64,000 bases of DNA from Leucocoprinus leucothites (lineage: Eukaryota; Basidiomycota; Agaricomycetes; Agaricales; Agaricaceae), in the NCBI GenBank assembly GCA_013368445.1, contig JAACJO010000002.1, forward strand, positions 434,001 through 498,000, in the 5' to 3' direction. This document shows, in pieces, positions 34,962-47,900 of the stretch. The notes beneath the pieces are model-generated. The model had not been told where the DNA came from, did no database searches, and worked only from the letters and a program-made list of their open reading frames with translations. The stretch's first letter is position 1. Each line of letters starts with the position of its first letter. The position numbers and the translations under genes were made by a program.

Positions 34962-35502
34962 TCGTTGCGAGGGTGTGAACGGGTGGGAGTGATTCAGGCA
35001 CAGTACAGCATCCAAAAGCACAATCTTTGGAACGTATAATACTTCGTTCGGCATATTCGCTTGAGGCCTCTGCGAGGTCTTATTTTTTGTATATTTATTT
35101 TACAGTTGTGTACTTTTTGCACCTACTTAGAAATCATGTAGCTATAAGTTTATCAATTTATGGAAACTCCTCAATGGAGAGTCAGGCGCTGAAGATTCTC
35201 AGATCGGGGAATTATGAGCGGTATGAGATTATATGTTCTATTTATGGAACATCACCATGAGGGCACGCGACGGGAGGATGGAGACGTTTCATAGGCTGCT
35301 CGACTAGAAGAGGGTATTACAAACTCGGAGAATAAATAATATGCATGAACCTATCTTCGCCATAGGGTATTGAGGAAAAAAAAAAGGCCGAGACTAAACT
35401 ACTCCTTACAGGTGAAGCTCGTGGTTAACCAATATCATGAAAGAGGATTCAGGTACAATGCCATACACTAGGCATACTAATTCATGATGGCGTGAAGGAT
35501 AA
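34962..35502. other. convergent 3' intergenic region
   Basis: Between the ends of the Ran-binding gene and the GPI-type surface protein gene. Small reading frames have no conserved motif. An A-rich run lies near 35375. Confidence 0.4.
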
Positions 35503-36371
35503 TCAGAAGAGCATCAAGGCGAGAACGGGGATGATGAGAGAAGTCATAGCAGATGTAGCGGTCAATGCAATAGCACCGCTGGAACCAGTGCCTGTAGCTG
35601 AAGGAGTCGTTGCCGGTGCAACGACGACGGAGGTAGCGATGCCTTTCGAGGAGGGAGAGGGCGAAGCAGCGACCGGTGGATTGCCGGGTGTAACAGAAGG
35701 GAGCGGAAGGTTAGACGACGTAGACGTGGTGAGAATACCAGAGCTCGATGTCATATTAGCAACGGCACCAGCACCAGCACCGCCAGAACCAGGAGCTGGC
35801 ACAGCTTTGGAAGGGTCCGCAAGGGCACCAACACCCCAGGGAATTTTATCGTCGGTTCCGGGTTGAGTATCATTGGGAGGGGGAGTGGTCGCACCAGCCG
35901 CGGTAGAGATAGCGAATCGCGTAGTCCAGGTCTTGTCTGACGTTTTTGTATTGGTGAACTGGTAGAAATAGACGGCTGAGTGCAAGGTGACCTGCGTATT
36001 CTGTTAGACGACATGATAGCTATTCGACCCACTCGAGCTCACCTGTGGGCAGGGAAACTGGAACCTCCCATCAACAGTGCCATCCTGGCCAGTGGTGACG
36101 GCTAACAAATTCTAAGCATGGATCAAAATTGGAAATAAGGTTGTGGCTGACTGGTAAGGTGTATCATGTTGAAGTTATCGCCGGTCATGAGCTCAATGTT
36201 CATATCTTTCCAGGTGTCGCTTGATTGAGGGTCACCTCCCCAGGCCATTGGGCACGGCCCACCTTCTGGGAAGACACTTCCAGGACCAGGCTCACTTGGG
36301 TTGACTTGGGCGCGCGCGGCGAGGGAGGACGCTAGGATAGTGACTAGAGTGAATGCAGAGATAGAAAACAT
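35503..36371 (-). CDS. Ser/Thr-rich GPI-anchor-type surface protein (Kre9/Knh1-like domain)
   Basis: Probable cell-wall or plasma-membrane protein. Start ATG 36371 with signal peptide (FSISAFTLVTILASSLAARA). The N-terminal domain PCPMAWGGDPQSSDTWKDM...IELMTGDNFNMIHLT, FPCPQVTLHSAVYFYQFT and TWTTRFAIS matches the fungal Ser-Thr-rich GPI-anchored/Kre9-Knh1 N-terminal family. A linker rich in Ala, Gly, Ser, Thr and Pro follows, then a hydrophobic C-terminus (SLIIPVLALMLF), as expected for GPI attachment. Two short introns. Probable function: cell-wall architecture or adhesion; not proven. Confidence 0.75.
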
Positions 36372-38513
36372 GGCGCTATAGAACTGTGAGGATAGAAGGG
36401 GGGCAAATTGTTAGGAACGAAGTCAAGGGGAGTATATGGGTGAGGTTAATACCTAAAATGAGTGACTGGGTGAGTTTCAAAGGAGCGACGAGGACTAAAT
36501 AGAAAATCAGCGCTGGTGGCTGGCTAGGTATGTTTTCCGTTAACAACAGAGCGGCCGAGATCCTGATGTTCTGTCAAAATCACTGAAACCCGATCAACAA
36601 CCGATCATCCCACGGTCTTCTAGTCGCGTCTTCCGTTGTCACAGCCTCCCCCACATTGGAGCCGTTGGGGCCTGGAGAATCCTCGAATTTTGTCAACCCT
36701 AGCACAACGAATAAACACAACAATCATATCGAATGTAGTTCTGAATTTTCTCTAGTACTTAAAGAGTGATCGTCACTAGCACTGCCCGCCTCTCAACGTT
36801 GTATGTACCATCAATCACTGATACAAAAATCTTTACCTAAAAAAGCGAAATCAGGTTTACCCCATATGTCAACCAACATTCCGCGAGTGACCGCTTCGGA
36901 TTCTCTGCGTCATATACAGTCCTCTAAATCATACCCCCATCCCTCCTCTTCACCTTTTCTTTCTCTTGCAAATTCTGGCATCGGCACGTTTGGGTCCCCC
37001 TCTGCGTTAGATAACGACTACCGTGGTTGTGTTGAGCGTTCAAGTCTGACAACCTTTGAAATATCCCACCCACTGCACGGCCCTGTTCGTTCTTCCCAGA
37101 ATGGTGGCTCAGAAGACATTACATTTACCGAGCATACCCTGAGTGGGTATTGGACGCTTCAAATTTCAGCAAGTCCACCACTTCTGTTGGTGAAGCTTCT
37201 GGCAAGTACGATTGGTTATTTGCCGCCGAGGCACAGAAAGGGGACTAAGTTCTCCCTCTGGTCATGGCCCTAATGTATAGTGCCCTTGGCAGAGTTATGG
37301 GCGCTTACAATACGACCCGGTATCCTAGGTTGAAGTATTTTTAATGTGAGGCAGTCTGATACAGCTCCGCCCAGATCTCGGATGCACTTGGCTTGACTTT
37401 ATGCAATCAATTACCTTCAGGATTTTACATATCAAGTAGAGCTGGAGCTTAATACGCTGCAACATGAGGAACTCCAGCTACTTCTAAGTATATGTCCGTA
37501 GCTGGCCCGTATCGTACTGTATCCTGATCACTTCCCTAGCCTCTACAACTTCGAAGATGATAAGCCCTCTTGCCCTCTAGAATGTGTCCTCACACCCTTT
37601 GAATCATTCTCCAGACCCTTCTTTCCTCGTTTGGGGTTCAATTCATCGAAGAACTTTAGAAACCACGATGACGAACCTTCGACAAGCCTCCCCCACCCAT
37701 ATGTGTGGATTTTCTCAAGCCGATCCATACATTAGCACCCTAGTTTGCCCAGAGCAATGTTCAGGATGTAATGAATGACGTCGTTGTTCTAGACCTTATC
37801 AAATGGGCAGCTTAGCGCTCAGTTTTAGCGTAAAACTAAGCAAGTGGGGTCCATGACATATCCTTCTGACAAGAATTACCCATTTTCGAGTCATGACTCC
37901 TAGAATTGCTCATGGTGTGTGTTCAGCGTACCTCTGATTAGAGTATATCTGTTTCAGGGACTCAGCGAAACGTCTCCACGGGGCTCCACAGGAACAAACG
38001 CCTTATGTAACCAACGTAGTGGTCCTTCCCTCAAGACCCCCGAGTCCTCCAAAAACAAGTATGTTCTGCATGGCAAGAAGCACATTTTCTTGTGTAATTG
38101 TCAAATATAGAAGAAGACTGAGCGTCGAGGCAAGCAAGCATTGTTCCGTGGCGTCCACCTTGATCAAATAGTTACTATCAGGTCCTCGCATCCGTACACA
38201 ATAATCCCACCCTCTATCGGGGCGCTGTGGCTCTTTGAGGTCATAACTACTCAAAAATAGTTTGGTGAGCTTTGTGATGCACAGTGGGGCCACTAGCAGA
38301 TTCAGCGAAACTGCCGTCATTTTCAGTGAGAATTAGACTTTCATAGGCCACTAGACTCACTGGTATTTGCCTTTGCGGCGGTGCTGATTGATCAATTCAT
38401 ATCGGCTATTTCCGGCAAGTGAATTACCACACTGGTTCTTGAACTAATCTTATCTCTATCTTCCTTCTTCTGGCGGTAAGCGATCCTCGTTGAAAGGCGC
38501 AGCGTCATGAGTG
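36372..38513. other. 2.1 kb gene-poor region
   Basis: The left end holds the promoter of the GPI-type gene. On the plus strand 36803-37273 is open for 156 codons (MYHQSLIQKSLPKKAKSGLP...), Ser- and Pro-rich, without recognisable domain; it may be a lineage-specific gene or chance. Elsewhere frames are short and unsupported. The right end holds the promoter of the mitochondrial carrier gene. Confidence 0.3.
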
Positions 38514-40032
38514 ATGGTAGCTCCAGCGGCAGCGCCAATGGTACGGTTCATCGATGCTTTCAAGTCGTGGAGTATTGAGGAGATTATAGCACAGCTTGAC
38601 CCGAGGCTGGACTTCTTCGCTGGGACCATCGCCGTAAGCATAGCCCATGCATGTTATAAGAGTCGCCAAGTATCTGATGCAACGTATAGGGAATGACGAG
38701 CTTGGGGGTTGGTTTTCCGTTCGACACAGGTATACGCCAATTTCGTCTTAACATTGAATGTATGCTAATGGTGCTTCTGTTCGAGCTAGTCAAAGTCCGC
38801 TTTCAGAACCCAGAAATTGCAGGGAAGTACTCGTCGACGTTTAATGCGATAACAACTATAATTCGCGAAGAGAAGTTATTTGGGTTGTTCAAAGGAATAT
38901 CATCTCCATTGGTACCTCGCCGATTGCATGATAGTGCGCAGGCGCTCATATTTGGAGTAGGCTTCTGTTGCGCTGATGAATGGACTCGTTTTTGCATCGT
39001 ATCGATTTTTCATGAAGCTACAGCTGGAGACTCCCGAATCTATTCCTACTCTCGGCCAAATTACGTTGGCAGGCGCGGGAAGTGGAATTGTTTCCTCGTA
39101 AGTCTACAGCGGTGATCAAATAAATTAATAAATTAAAACTCATGTCGTGGTTTTGGATAGAATCATTACCACTCCAATAGAACTCATCAAGATCCGGCAG
39201 CAGACTTCATTTGTAAGAACGACTGCGCGATCAGTAGCCTGGCAAATATATCAGCTCCACGGAATTCGGGGACTCTATCGCGGAGTTACAGCGACAGCTT
39301 TGCGTGATTGTGGTTATGGCGCCTACTTTTTTGCAGTCAGTTGATGCGTCTATCATTGTCCCACTGGTGCTTATCTGTGTTGCTACTAGTACGAGGCAAC
39401 CTGCCGACTTCTCACAAACTCAATTCCAACTCAAAATCCCGTAGACCATTCTTCTATTCTGATGGAAGTGGAAAACGATATTAATAAGCTCTCGTGGCCA
39501 GTCCTCCTCCTGGCGGGAGGGGTTGCAGGCGTGGGTGTGTTCGATCTCTCGACTATTAGGTCAGAGCTGAATGGAAGTTGTTATTTAGTCGGTTGGCTCG
39601 CCACGTTCCCCTTTGACGTGGTGAAAACTCGAGTACAGGGAAGTTACATTGATCTCGAGGTCCCTGCAACCCCTGCGACACCACTGCTCGACAGGTCGCC
39701 GTCAGGTCATAAGATAGACTCACTTCATCCCTTTAGGAATACACTTTCCACCATTGTATACTCGTATAAAACAGAGGGTATTAATGTCTTCTTCCGGGGA
39801 CTAGGGCCGACTCTGATTCGGTGCGTCCTGTTTTCCTGATCAAGACGATCATCTACATGTGGAATTGGCATTTCGTGTCCTTCTGCTTCCTGTCTTGTTT
39901 AAGACCCCCTTCCACGCCTTCTTTTTGTGGCGTACAAGCTGACTATTAAATTTTATATCTCTAAACAGGGCTATTCCAGTAAACATGGTCACATTCGCGA
40001 CGTTCGAGACTATCGTACACGCCTTCTCATAA
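38514..40032 (+). CDS. mitochondrial carrier family protein (SLC25)
   Basis: Six-helix inner-membrane transporter. Three carrier repeats are visible: LDFFAGTIA followed after introns by GVGFPFDT and VKVRFQNP (first Px[D/E]xxKxR motif); ITLAGAGSGIVSS and TTPIELIKIRQQ (second); LLLAGGVAGV and WLATFPFDVVKTRVQG (third), ending NMVTFATFETIVHAFS. At least six introns, some splitting the signature motifs. An unusual Pro/Ser-rich insert (DLEVPATPATPLLDRSPSG) lies after the third signature. Start ATG 38514 (MVAPAAAPMVRFIDAFKSW) is favoured over the out-of-frame ATG at 38508. The pattern is nearest to the carnitine/basic amino acid branch, but the substrate cannot be named. Confidence 0.85.
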
Positions 40033-42269
40033 TCCCCTCAGTCGATACAAGCGGGGTCCTCCCAATCGTCTCAAATTTCCTATATTTGAGGCTTTGCAAG
40101 GTTGCAAACTTGTCGAGAGGTCTTGCAATGTATTTACAGCCCTGGCGCAAGGTTCTCGTGTGGTTTCCCACCATCGCCGAGGAGGGTCTCATCCCACGGG
40201 TGATTCGGTGGTTTCTTCCACCTTCAAACATGAGCTGATGATATATGAAGAAACGACTCAATGGCTTTGTTTCTGTCTAAGCTGAACTGGTGCATGAACA
40301 GGCTATTTCAGCTCCGGTTCGAACAAATGATAGACCAAGCTTAGAAACCATGCACCACGCGAGTCCAGATCTCTCATTTCCGCCTTCTGCCAGCCTTTTT
40401 CCAAGCATGGCACGACGAAATAGGTATTTTCCTTAGGTTCTTCACTCTTTTAGTGAAGTAGCCCAGAATTTCTGTCAAAACCTGAATAATGCTCTCCGAT
40501 TGGAAGGTTCCATATCGCCTAGTCTGATCAGGATGTTCCAAAAAGGTTCGTAGGTCTACTGTGTTACTAGTGAATTCTCGGCATACATATCCACACATTG
40601 GGTGGGCGAATTCCCTGCTGTGAATACATACATTCCTTGTGGCCTACTACTGCAAAGCATCAAACTTCCCGATTAAAACCCTGCACTGTTGCAAATCGCT
40701 TCCCGATCACCCTCATGGGTTGTCCTTATTTTTCACTTCTGATAACTGGCCGCTCGGCAGGTGAACCTTCAAAAGATTCTTCTCAGGACGTTTGTGGTCG
40801 TCTCGGTTCTCCGACCCATCTCATCGACAGGTATATCATAGTACGGACTGACTTGGCGCTTAGGAAATGGCGAGGACTTTACCTGTGACCAAGAAACGAA
40901 AGTTATGCATGAGTTCATCCTTTCTGTCTTATCCTTTCATTGCTGTTTGATAGATTGATTACACTCAACCTCTGGGTAGCACGCGTTTCTCCGGAGTGGC
41001 CAATCGCGGGGCTCGGAGCCCTGTAATTCAATTAAGCCAAACCCTGTCCCGGGGGTCTCGCTCGAAGTTTGATGCCCCTGATTTCGAAATTCCTGGACAT
41101 CCCTGGACAACTCTTTGAGGCTCTAAGATAGGTCCCAATGGAGAGTGATTCGTGAGGCACTGGGCTTAATAAAATGAGGCAATGTACTAACTTCTGGGTC
41201 ACACAGATTAGGACATAATATGATTTTATTCTGATATAAAATTTCTCTTTCACAATCAGTCCATTTGCCTAAATCCAGCGTGGCAGAGCAGGTATCGGAG
41301 CTACTCATGATTACCCCCGCGTCCTATTTCAGCAACAATCTTGTGCGCTCGATTTACGGGGCACTCAATTTTCTCCTTCGACCAATTTTCCGTGGGTATA
41401 GTGAATGTGATAGAAGATCGCACCTTTACAGCCAAATCCTGGAACTCCTTGGCTGCCTGGTGTTTCCGACTCAGCCATAGGAGACTGGCAGAGGTGGGGA
41501 AGAGAGGTAGGGACTCGGACTCGGATACCCGGCTTCGATCTGCACGCCTTTCTCATGGTTCGAGTGCGGCCCACACTGCGTCCGCTACCGGTCTGCTCCC
41601 GGCCTGTGTTATGCTCGTTAAGAAATATCGAACTGACTTGCATCTTGATAACGATCTTTTGTTGACGGTTCGTGTGGGGGGGGAAGTATGACATTGGAAG
41701 GCAGTGAAAGGTGGTGTACTAAAAAGGCGCTGAAGGCGGTCTGGACCCCACCAGGCCTCGGTCTATTCTTCAGCCCGCCAGCCCATGATGTCGCCGTATA
41801 CGTCAAGGGCACTGTGAGTGCCGTATTGAACAGAAACGAGGGGGTCATGAGTCGCACAATAATATAAAGCTCCGGAATGCTAGTCAAACTTCTCCCCCCC
41901 CTGCTCTATACCACGACTATGGTTACAGACTACAGGTACAAACTACACGAGGATGAACTGGTAAGAACATAATGCTAATCTCAAGCAAGTACAAGATGGG
42001 TGAAGAGGAAGGTTCCGATATTAGGTGTGGTTGTATTTGATGTGTTGCGCGTCAGTAAAATGGAATGCTGAAAACAAACTTGATCATAATGGCAGATCTC
42101 GAGTCCGTTAGTAAATAGCAAGAACAAGACAAAGCAATGAGAACACAAGGAAGCAAGATAGCGAGCTTGGGTCATTAAGTAATTCATCGTGATGTCGGAA
42201 AGCATCAAGTACGCCGGTAATTTTTTTTTTCAGTGCAACAATGAGCGCGAGGCAGCGTCTAGCGGTGGT
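40033..42269. other. 2.2 kb gene-poor region
   Basis: No supported gene. Open frames on both strands (for example 40598-40888 and 41365-41694) overlap and lack motifs. I found no terminal repeats or transposase fragments. A T-run near 42220 precedes the ETT1-like stop. Confidence 0.4.
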
Positions 42270-44692
42270 TCACTTGCCCTCGTCCATCTCATCATCGCCT
42301 TCATCAAATAGCCGCACGCCCGTTTCTGCTTCAGCCCGACGGTAATATTCCTCTTGTTGCTCTTTGCTTTCCGTCAAGTTCGCCAGGGAACAAAGTGCTT
42401 CAGCAAGGTATTGTGACAACTGCAATTTCTCCTCTTCAGCTTCTTGCAAGTAGAGCCGTCGAGCCTCTGTTCGTGCAGCGCGTCTAGCCTCAAGTCGCGT
42501 ACGCCGGGCCTCATCGGCTTTGGGGTCACGCCGCTGTTTTCCACGGGCGCGGGCGCTCGCGCTCATCAGAACCCCAGCCTCTTGTTCATCATCCGCCTCG
42601 TCATCATCGTCTACAGACATCATGTCTTCGTCATCGTCTTCTTCCTCAAGCTCCTCTTCATCGCCTAGCGTGTCCTCAACAATATACATTCTCGCCCGCT
42701 CAAAGAAGTCAATAGCTCGAAGCAAGGCAGCCCGTACTTCTTCTGCTTCTTCGCTTCTCATAAGTGAGCCAATAGTTTCCTCGTTTTCGGGCCCCTCATC
42801 CATTTTCTCTTCAATAATCTCAGCCATAGTGCTACCAATGACGAGGCATGTTCGGCCGTGCGCTTTAGCAAGCAATCCTTCCGTTATCACAGATCGGGAG
42901 TCACCTATATCTTTTGAGGCGGAGGTCGAGGCGGAAGCTGCAGTGCTTTGACCCTGGTATTTGCGTGTCTGGGAGGCGTGGATCTGATTGAGGATGGATT
43001 CGGCATATACGGCCCACTCCTTCCGCTCTTCAGGATCTGGTAACTTTTCAGCAAGAAGCAGCACTTCGTCGGCGATCTCGTAGAGCGACTTAGACCGAGA
43101 AAACTGTGGGGAGACTGTTTGTCGAGAAAGTGCAGAGCTGTTGGAGGTATGGCGTGGCATGTAGAAGATGCCTCGGGAGAAATGGTCCATGGCAAGTTGA
43201 AGAATTTCGTGCGGTGTAGCATTGCTTAACATCATTCTTCTTGCGATAGGAGCTCTGCGTGCTGCGATCAACCCGAAAAGACTTTCGGCAGGCCACTCAG
43301 GCTCATCGTCCCAGATCGTGCCCGTTTTCAGATAATCAGTATTTGTGGGGAAAGGAGAGGGGAAGTGTTCAGGTTCTGGAGGGGGAGGGTCATTTCTATG
43401 ACGATCAGCCATTTCGGTTGCGAGTGCCACGAGGGTTCGACCCCACATGACCCCCATGCGCCAGTCCTCGCGTGGTGGTGGTGTATGGTCCCTCGACAGA
43501 TTATCAGATTTATATGTCGTGGCATTAACGAAGCTATCGATGCGACTGGGAAGGTGTTCGCCGCTCTCAAATACATCCAAAGCTGCTATCCAGTAGGGGA
43601 CAGGAATAGGGGGTTCACCTGGCAGAGCGAGTTCGGGGTTGGCTGCAATCGAGTTTCCGAAGAAAAAGAGGGTTGTGCCGAGCAGCGTATGGAACGATGT
43701 CGGGATGTCTTCCGGATTTGCAGCGCGTCCACGTCTAGGGGAAGACACACCACGGAAGTTATCAGTCGAATAATCTTGCGGAGTTTTTTGAATCACGATG
43801 ACAGAGTCAAATGCACCCACGTTTTTTGGCCAGGCTGGGCAGTCGAGGCCGGTGTCTGGGTTCCAGACTCCTTGGTCAATGTAGCTTGGGCCGCGAAAGG
43901 ATGGGAGAAGCTGAATAGAACGTATGGGTCGTGATAGGAGAGGAGGCATCGATGGCATTCATGAATGACACCGCGGAGGAGGGGAAGAGTCTCCGATGGA
44001 TCGTCAACTATACAGGAGTGGCATCAGCACCATCGCACCAGTTCGTTACGCATCTCAGCTCGCAAACGCACACTCATATTGCTCACAAGCTTTGGCAAAC
44101 AATTGTTTGAGGTCGAGCCAGTCTTCATACGTGAACGTGGAAGTCGAGAGCGATAAATCACCTGGACCAGCCGTGGTTGAGACGTCCATGATTCTTGTTC
44201 GAGCTATCCGAGTGGAGTCGGAGTCGTCGTCGGAAGAGTCGTCAGCTGGCTGTGGAATTGCGGCAAAGTAATCCTGGCGCACTTGGTGCTGCTGGGACTG
44301 GTGTTTGGTCACGAGTGCCCGTGAGTGTGGTGAGGCGTCGCGGTCTGTACTAAGAGGAGTGTCTGAGCCTGCCTGTTTCCCGGTATCGTTGAATTATAGA
44401 GGAATAAAGACGAACAAAACTCCTTGTCGCTATCTGATTCACTTCCAGGTGGAATTCGTCGGCGCGGATGCTCAGTGTGCGGCGAAGGTGTCGGGGCGGC
44501 AGGGGGTGTTGGGAGAGCAGGCCCGTACCTCCGGGCTTTCCACAAGCCGAGAGGCCGTGACCGCTTTACGCCGGAAGAGATAGCAGGATTGGGATGAGGT
44601 TTCTGGGAGGCGGGCAAGGGAGGCATTATTGAGGCGGGAGGTCGGACAGGGAAAGTGTTGGAGGAGAAAGATATTGATACCGGGAACGGCAT
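42270..44692 (-). CDS. ETT1/NRO1-like protein (enhancer of translation termination)
   Basis: Probable homologue of yeast ETT1 and fission yeast Nro1, a nuclear TPR-like protein linked to translation termination and oxygen-dependent prolyl hydroxylase control. Start ATG 44692; N-terminus has KRSRPLGLWKARR, matching the family's basic opening. Spliced exons give TYEDWLDLKQLFAKACEQYE, DDPSETLPLLRGVIHECHRC, then after an intron with GTGGGT..CCTAG ends PTSFHTLLGTTLFFFGNSIA and PVPYWIAALDVFESGEHLPSRID. The C-terminal half is helical with an acidic tract (EEELEEEDDDEDMMSVDDDD) and an Arg/Ala/Glu-rich coiled-coil. Stop TGA 42270. The open frame running from 43958 includes one intron read through. Confidence 0.62.
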
Positions 44693-44989
44693 CTTGTTTC
44701 GTTGTGCCTCTGATGACGATAGAGACGGGCGGGACCAGCTGTGTCTTTGGGGCCTCTAAGGTTGAATTACTAACCAGTACCACCTAGTCTCTTGGGCAAA
44801 TATATACTCAAACTGGTACGCCAATGGGCCTTAGGCCAACACTGGTCTAGAAACACTCAAATTTCCCTGACGCGCACAACATCCTCGCCGCCGGGGGCAT
44901 TCCAATCCAGCTCAGCTTGGGGATACACCAAGAGAACCAGGTCTAGACCAGATCCAAGATCGACTACCATAAATACTCCCTAGTTACCG

Positions 44990-47900
44990 CTAAACACGAC
45001 GTCGCCGACCCCCTTTTCCCCATTTCTCGATCAAAAACCCGGTCATATATTCGTAAACCTCCCGGTATGCACCTCTGCGGCTAATTGAGTGATCACTGTA
45101 GGTGTCCAATCACAGTCAGAAAATAATGTCGAATGGTCGAGGCCCTGGGTAATTGGGCCCATGTTTCCAGCCAATCAGAAGCCACATCTGCCTTCTGAAG
45201 TGAACTGGAACATGGCCTCCACCCCATTCACTATGAGAAAAGCTCAAAATGAGAGGCTTACCTGTCAGTAAACATCCTGAACCTGAATCTTCGCACATGG
45301 GCCTTGGTAAACATGTCAAGTAGATGAGCGCTGTTCGCAAAATGAACGTTGTCGTCACCGCTTCCATGTGCCAGCAAGAAATCAATGTTGTGGAAGCCAG
45401 TTACATTTGATATTGACGCATTCACGTAACCTCCAGGGTTTAGTGCAGGCAGATTCATATAACGTTCAGTGTAGATCGAATCTGTAAATACACCGTGAGC
45501 ACACAGAGTGACAAGCCATCGGTTCAGTCTCCTCACCATAGAGCCGCCAGCTTGTCACAGGCTAGGGAGGGAAAGGTCTAGTTAGCGATATTTAATCCAA
45601 CAGAGCAGTAATCTCCAGCAGGATAATGAGTCAATAGACGGTCGGCCCTTGTCCAGGAACATTGGCTCCAATATGTGATGTGCCCGCAAGACCCCGATGT
45701 CCAATGATCTGCTGTCTGTGGCGTCAACCAATCAGACAAGCAGCTCTGTCGAGCGGTCTAGACCTCTCAAGCGGACACCGAATTGCGGACCAAGGGCGAA
45801 CCGAGTCTGGACCTGTGATACGCCAATATTGGAGTGCTCGCCTTTAAGGATAAACAGCCAATGGCCAATAGGAAGGCAGCCGAGCAAAGGAAAAGCAGGT
45901 GAGCTTCCGAGGAAACCGCAAGACGAGCATTCCTCTTCCCCAGCCAATGAATTGAATAAGCCAATGGGCTTCGAGCGCAGTCCCATTGCCCATTTGTCAT
46001 ACAAATCAGCCCCATGGGCAGGTATATCCATGACATATCTGGAACATATCCGGCGCTCCAACAAGTCGAAGACAAAAAAGGTCCTGAGTAGTTGGAAGGA
46101 AATCTTTACTCACTGCGACTGCCATAGCTAACGAGTGAATCCCAGCGTTGGCTTCTGCTACCTTGGAGCTCATGAAACCGCCATATGACTGCCAGATCAT
46201 CGCAAATCAGCGTGAGAGGAGGTAAGGGTACAGGAACGACGTACCCAACCCCAAATTCCTATCCGCTTGGGATCGACATATTTTTTTGCGGCCCAGGCCC
46301 TAGATGAATAGTCAGAAGAATGTTCAATAGGCATCATATCATGATTAGATGAAGGCGTAAATCCGTTTATGTGCCTGGAACCTAGGCCGCTCCAAAAGTC
46401 GTGGGTTTAACTCGACAAAGCTAGGTTCCCGACGGCGTGAGATGCTGGGGCTGCCATTCCAAGGCCAGCGAAGAGTGGAATAGAGGCCACATCATGGAGC
46501 ATGATGTTACCAGTCCATGCGGGCAAGGTTGTAAGCCCTTTTTCTTTTTCCTTTCTTCTCGCCTTGTCCGTTCGAGACCAAACTCAGGATGGAGGTGTGG
46601 AGTGAACCGTCCAGTAAATGACAGAGATAGGTAGGGAATATACAAACCTAGCTGCAGCGATTTGGTCAACTGTCTCCCAATAACCCAAGTTGTCTTTGAC
46701 TATATTCCTCAGCTTGCGACCTTTGAATCCGGTACCGCGACCATCAACGACAACAACGATATAGTCGAGACTACAAGCGATGTAGTCATGCCAATCACGG
46801 ACGAATCTGAGGTCAATAAGTTGGGAGTTGGGCCCACCGTACCTAAAATTGGGAAACTCCATGTCAGTAACAAATATATTTACTAATCAAACACAGCAAA
46901 AGGTCGGAGAAACCGATAGCGTCCCCCCATGGCGGAGATGGAGGGCTTCCGAGACCGACAACAGATAGCCTAGGCTCATCTAGACCAAACATCGAACATG
47001 CGGAAATAAGGAATTATCGGAGAGCGGCACAGCTCTAAAGCACGACCTGTCAACGTCAGGACAGCGAGCAGATGAACCGGTCTGGTTGTCGGCACACAAG
47101 CCCCTTGATCTCTGAGAGCGTGGCTTGGATTACCAACATGGCCATTTTGAGGCCACATGGCGATGGGATGGACAAATCATCCAGACCAACAATAGACTGT
47201 CGGAGCTGATTTTAATGAGGGGGGGCTCACACTCGGAATAGGACAGGGTATTTTGTCCTCCCTGAATCGTCCATCCTCGGGGGGCGAATCTCCTTGACAT
47301 TGAGTTCTAGGTAACAGATTGGCCGGCCATCAGATCTTAGAGCCGAACGATCGAAGACCAAAACGCACCATAGCCGTCGTTGACAAAAACGGAATGTGTC
47401 ACTGTCGGTGCCTCATACTCCCTCGTGATATTTTGTAGATGTTCGTTATCGGTCAACACGAAGTCAAAGCCTGTTTGTGGAGATCAATCGACTCAGTTAT
47501 CCCAAGAATTCGGGTGGTCACAACTTACTGGCATCATCTGCCTTGATAACTTTCTGCCAGGGTACCCCAGGTCCACTATAGCTCAGTACATAGAATCCGG
47601 CTTCTGGAGAGAAATCTGCCGAATGCCAGGCTTGCTTGCTTGTATCTGTAAGAGCAGTAGGCTCTTTCGTTTCCGGGGAGCTGATGCTCGGAATGGGTAC
47701 GGAATAGATATGGCGCTCGATAGATGAAGGATTAGCTGCTTCAAAGTATCTAAGGATGATCCGTTAGTTCCTGTTATTCAGTTCCACAGGCTTCAAGCTT
47801 ACACTAAGCCTTTCTTAGCATCAACACCCTTGATAGCGCTTGTAACTTCCCATTTGCCGGAGGTGAGGAAATGAGGGGAATCGGAAGTAGCGGGACCGAA

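Noticed and set aside
41555..41580. GGTTCGAGT resembling a tRNA T-loop
   Set aside because: No pairing T-stem, acceptor stem or A box was found around it; the same holds for GGTTCGACC near 43432 inside the ETT1-like gene.
45732..46075. Overlapping open frames inside the peptidase locus as a nested gene
   Set aside because: They lie inside the 552-nt intron, overlap each other and show no motif; kept only as a note about the long intron.
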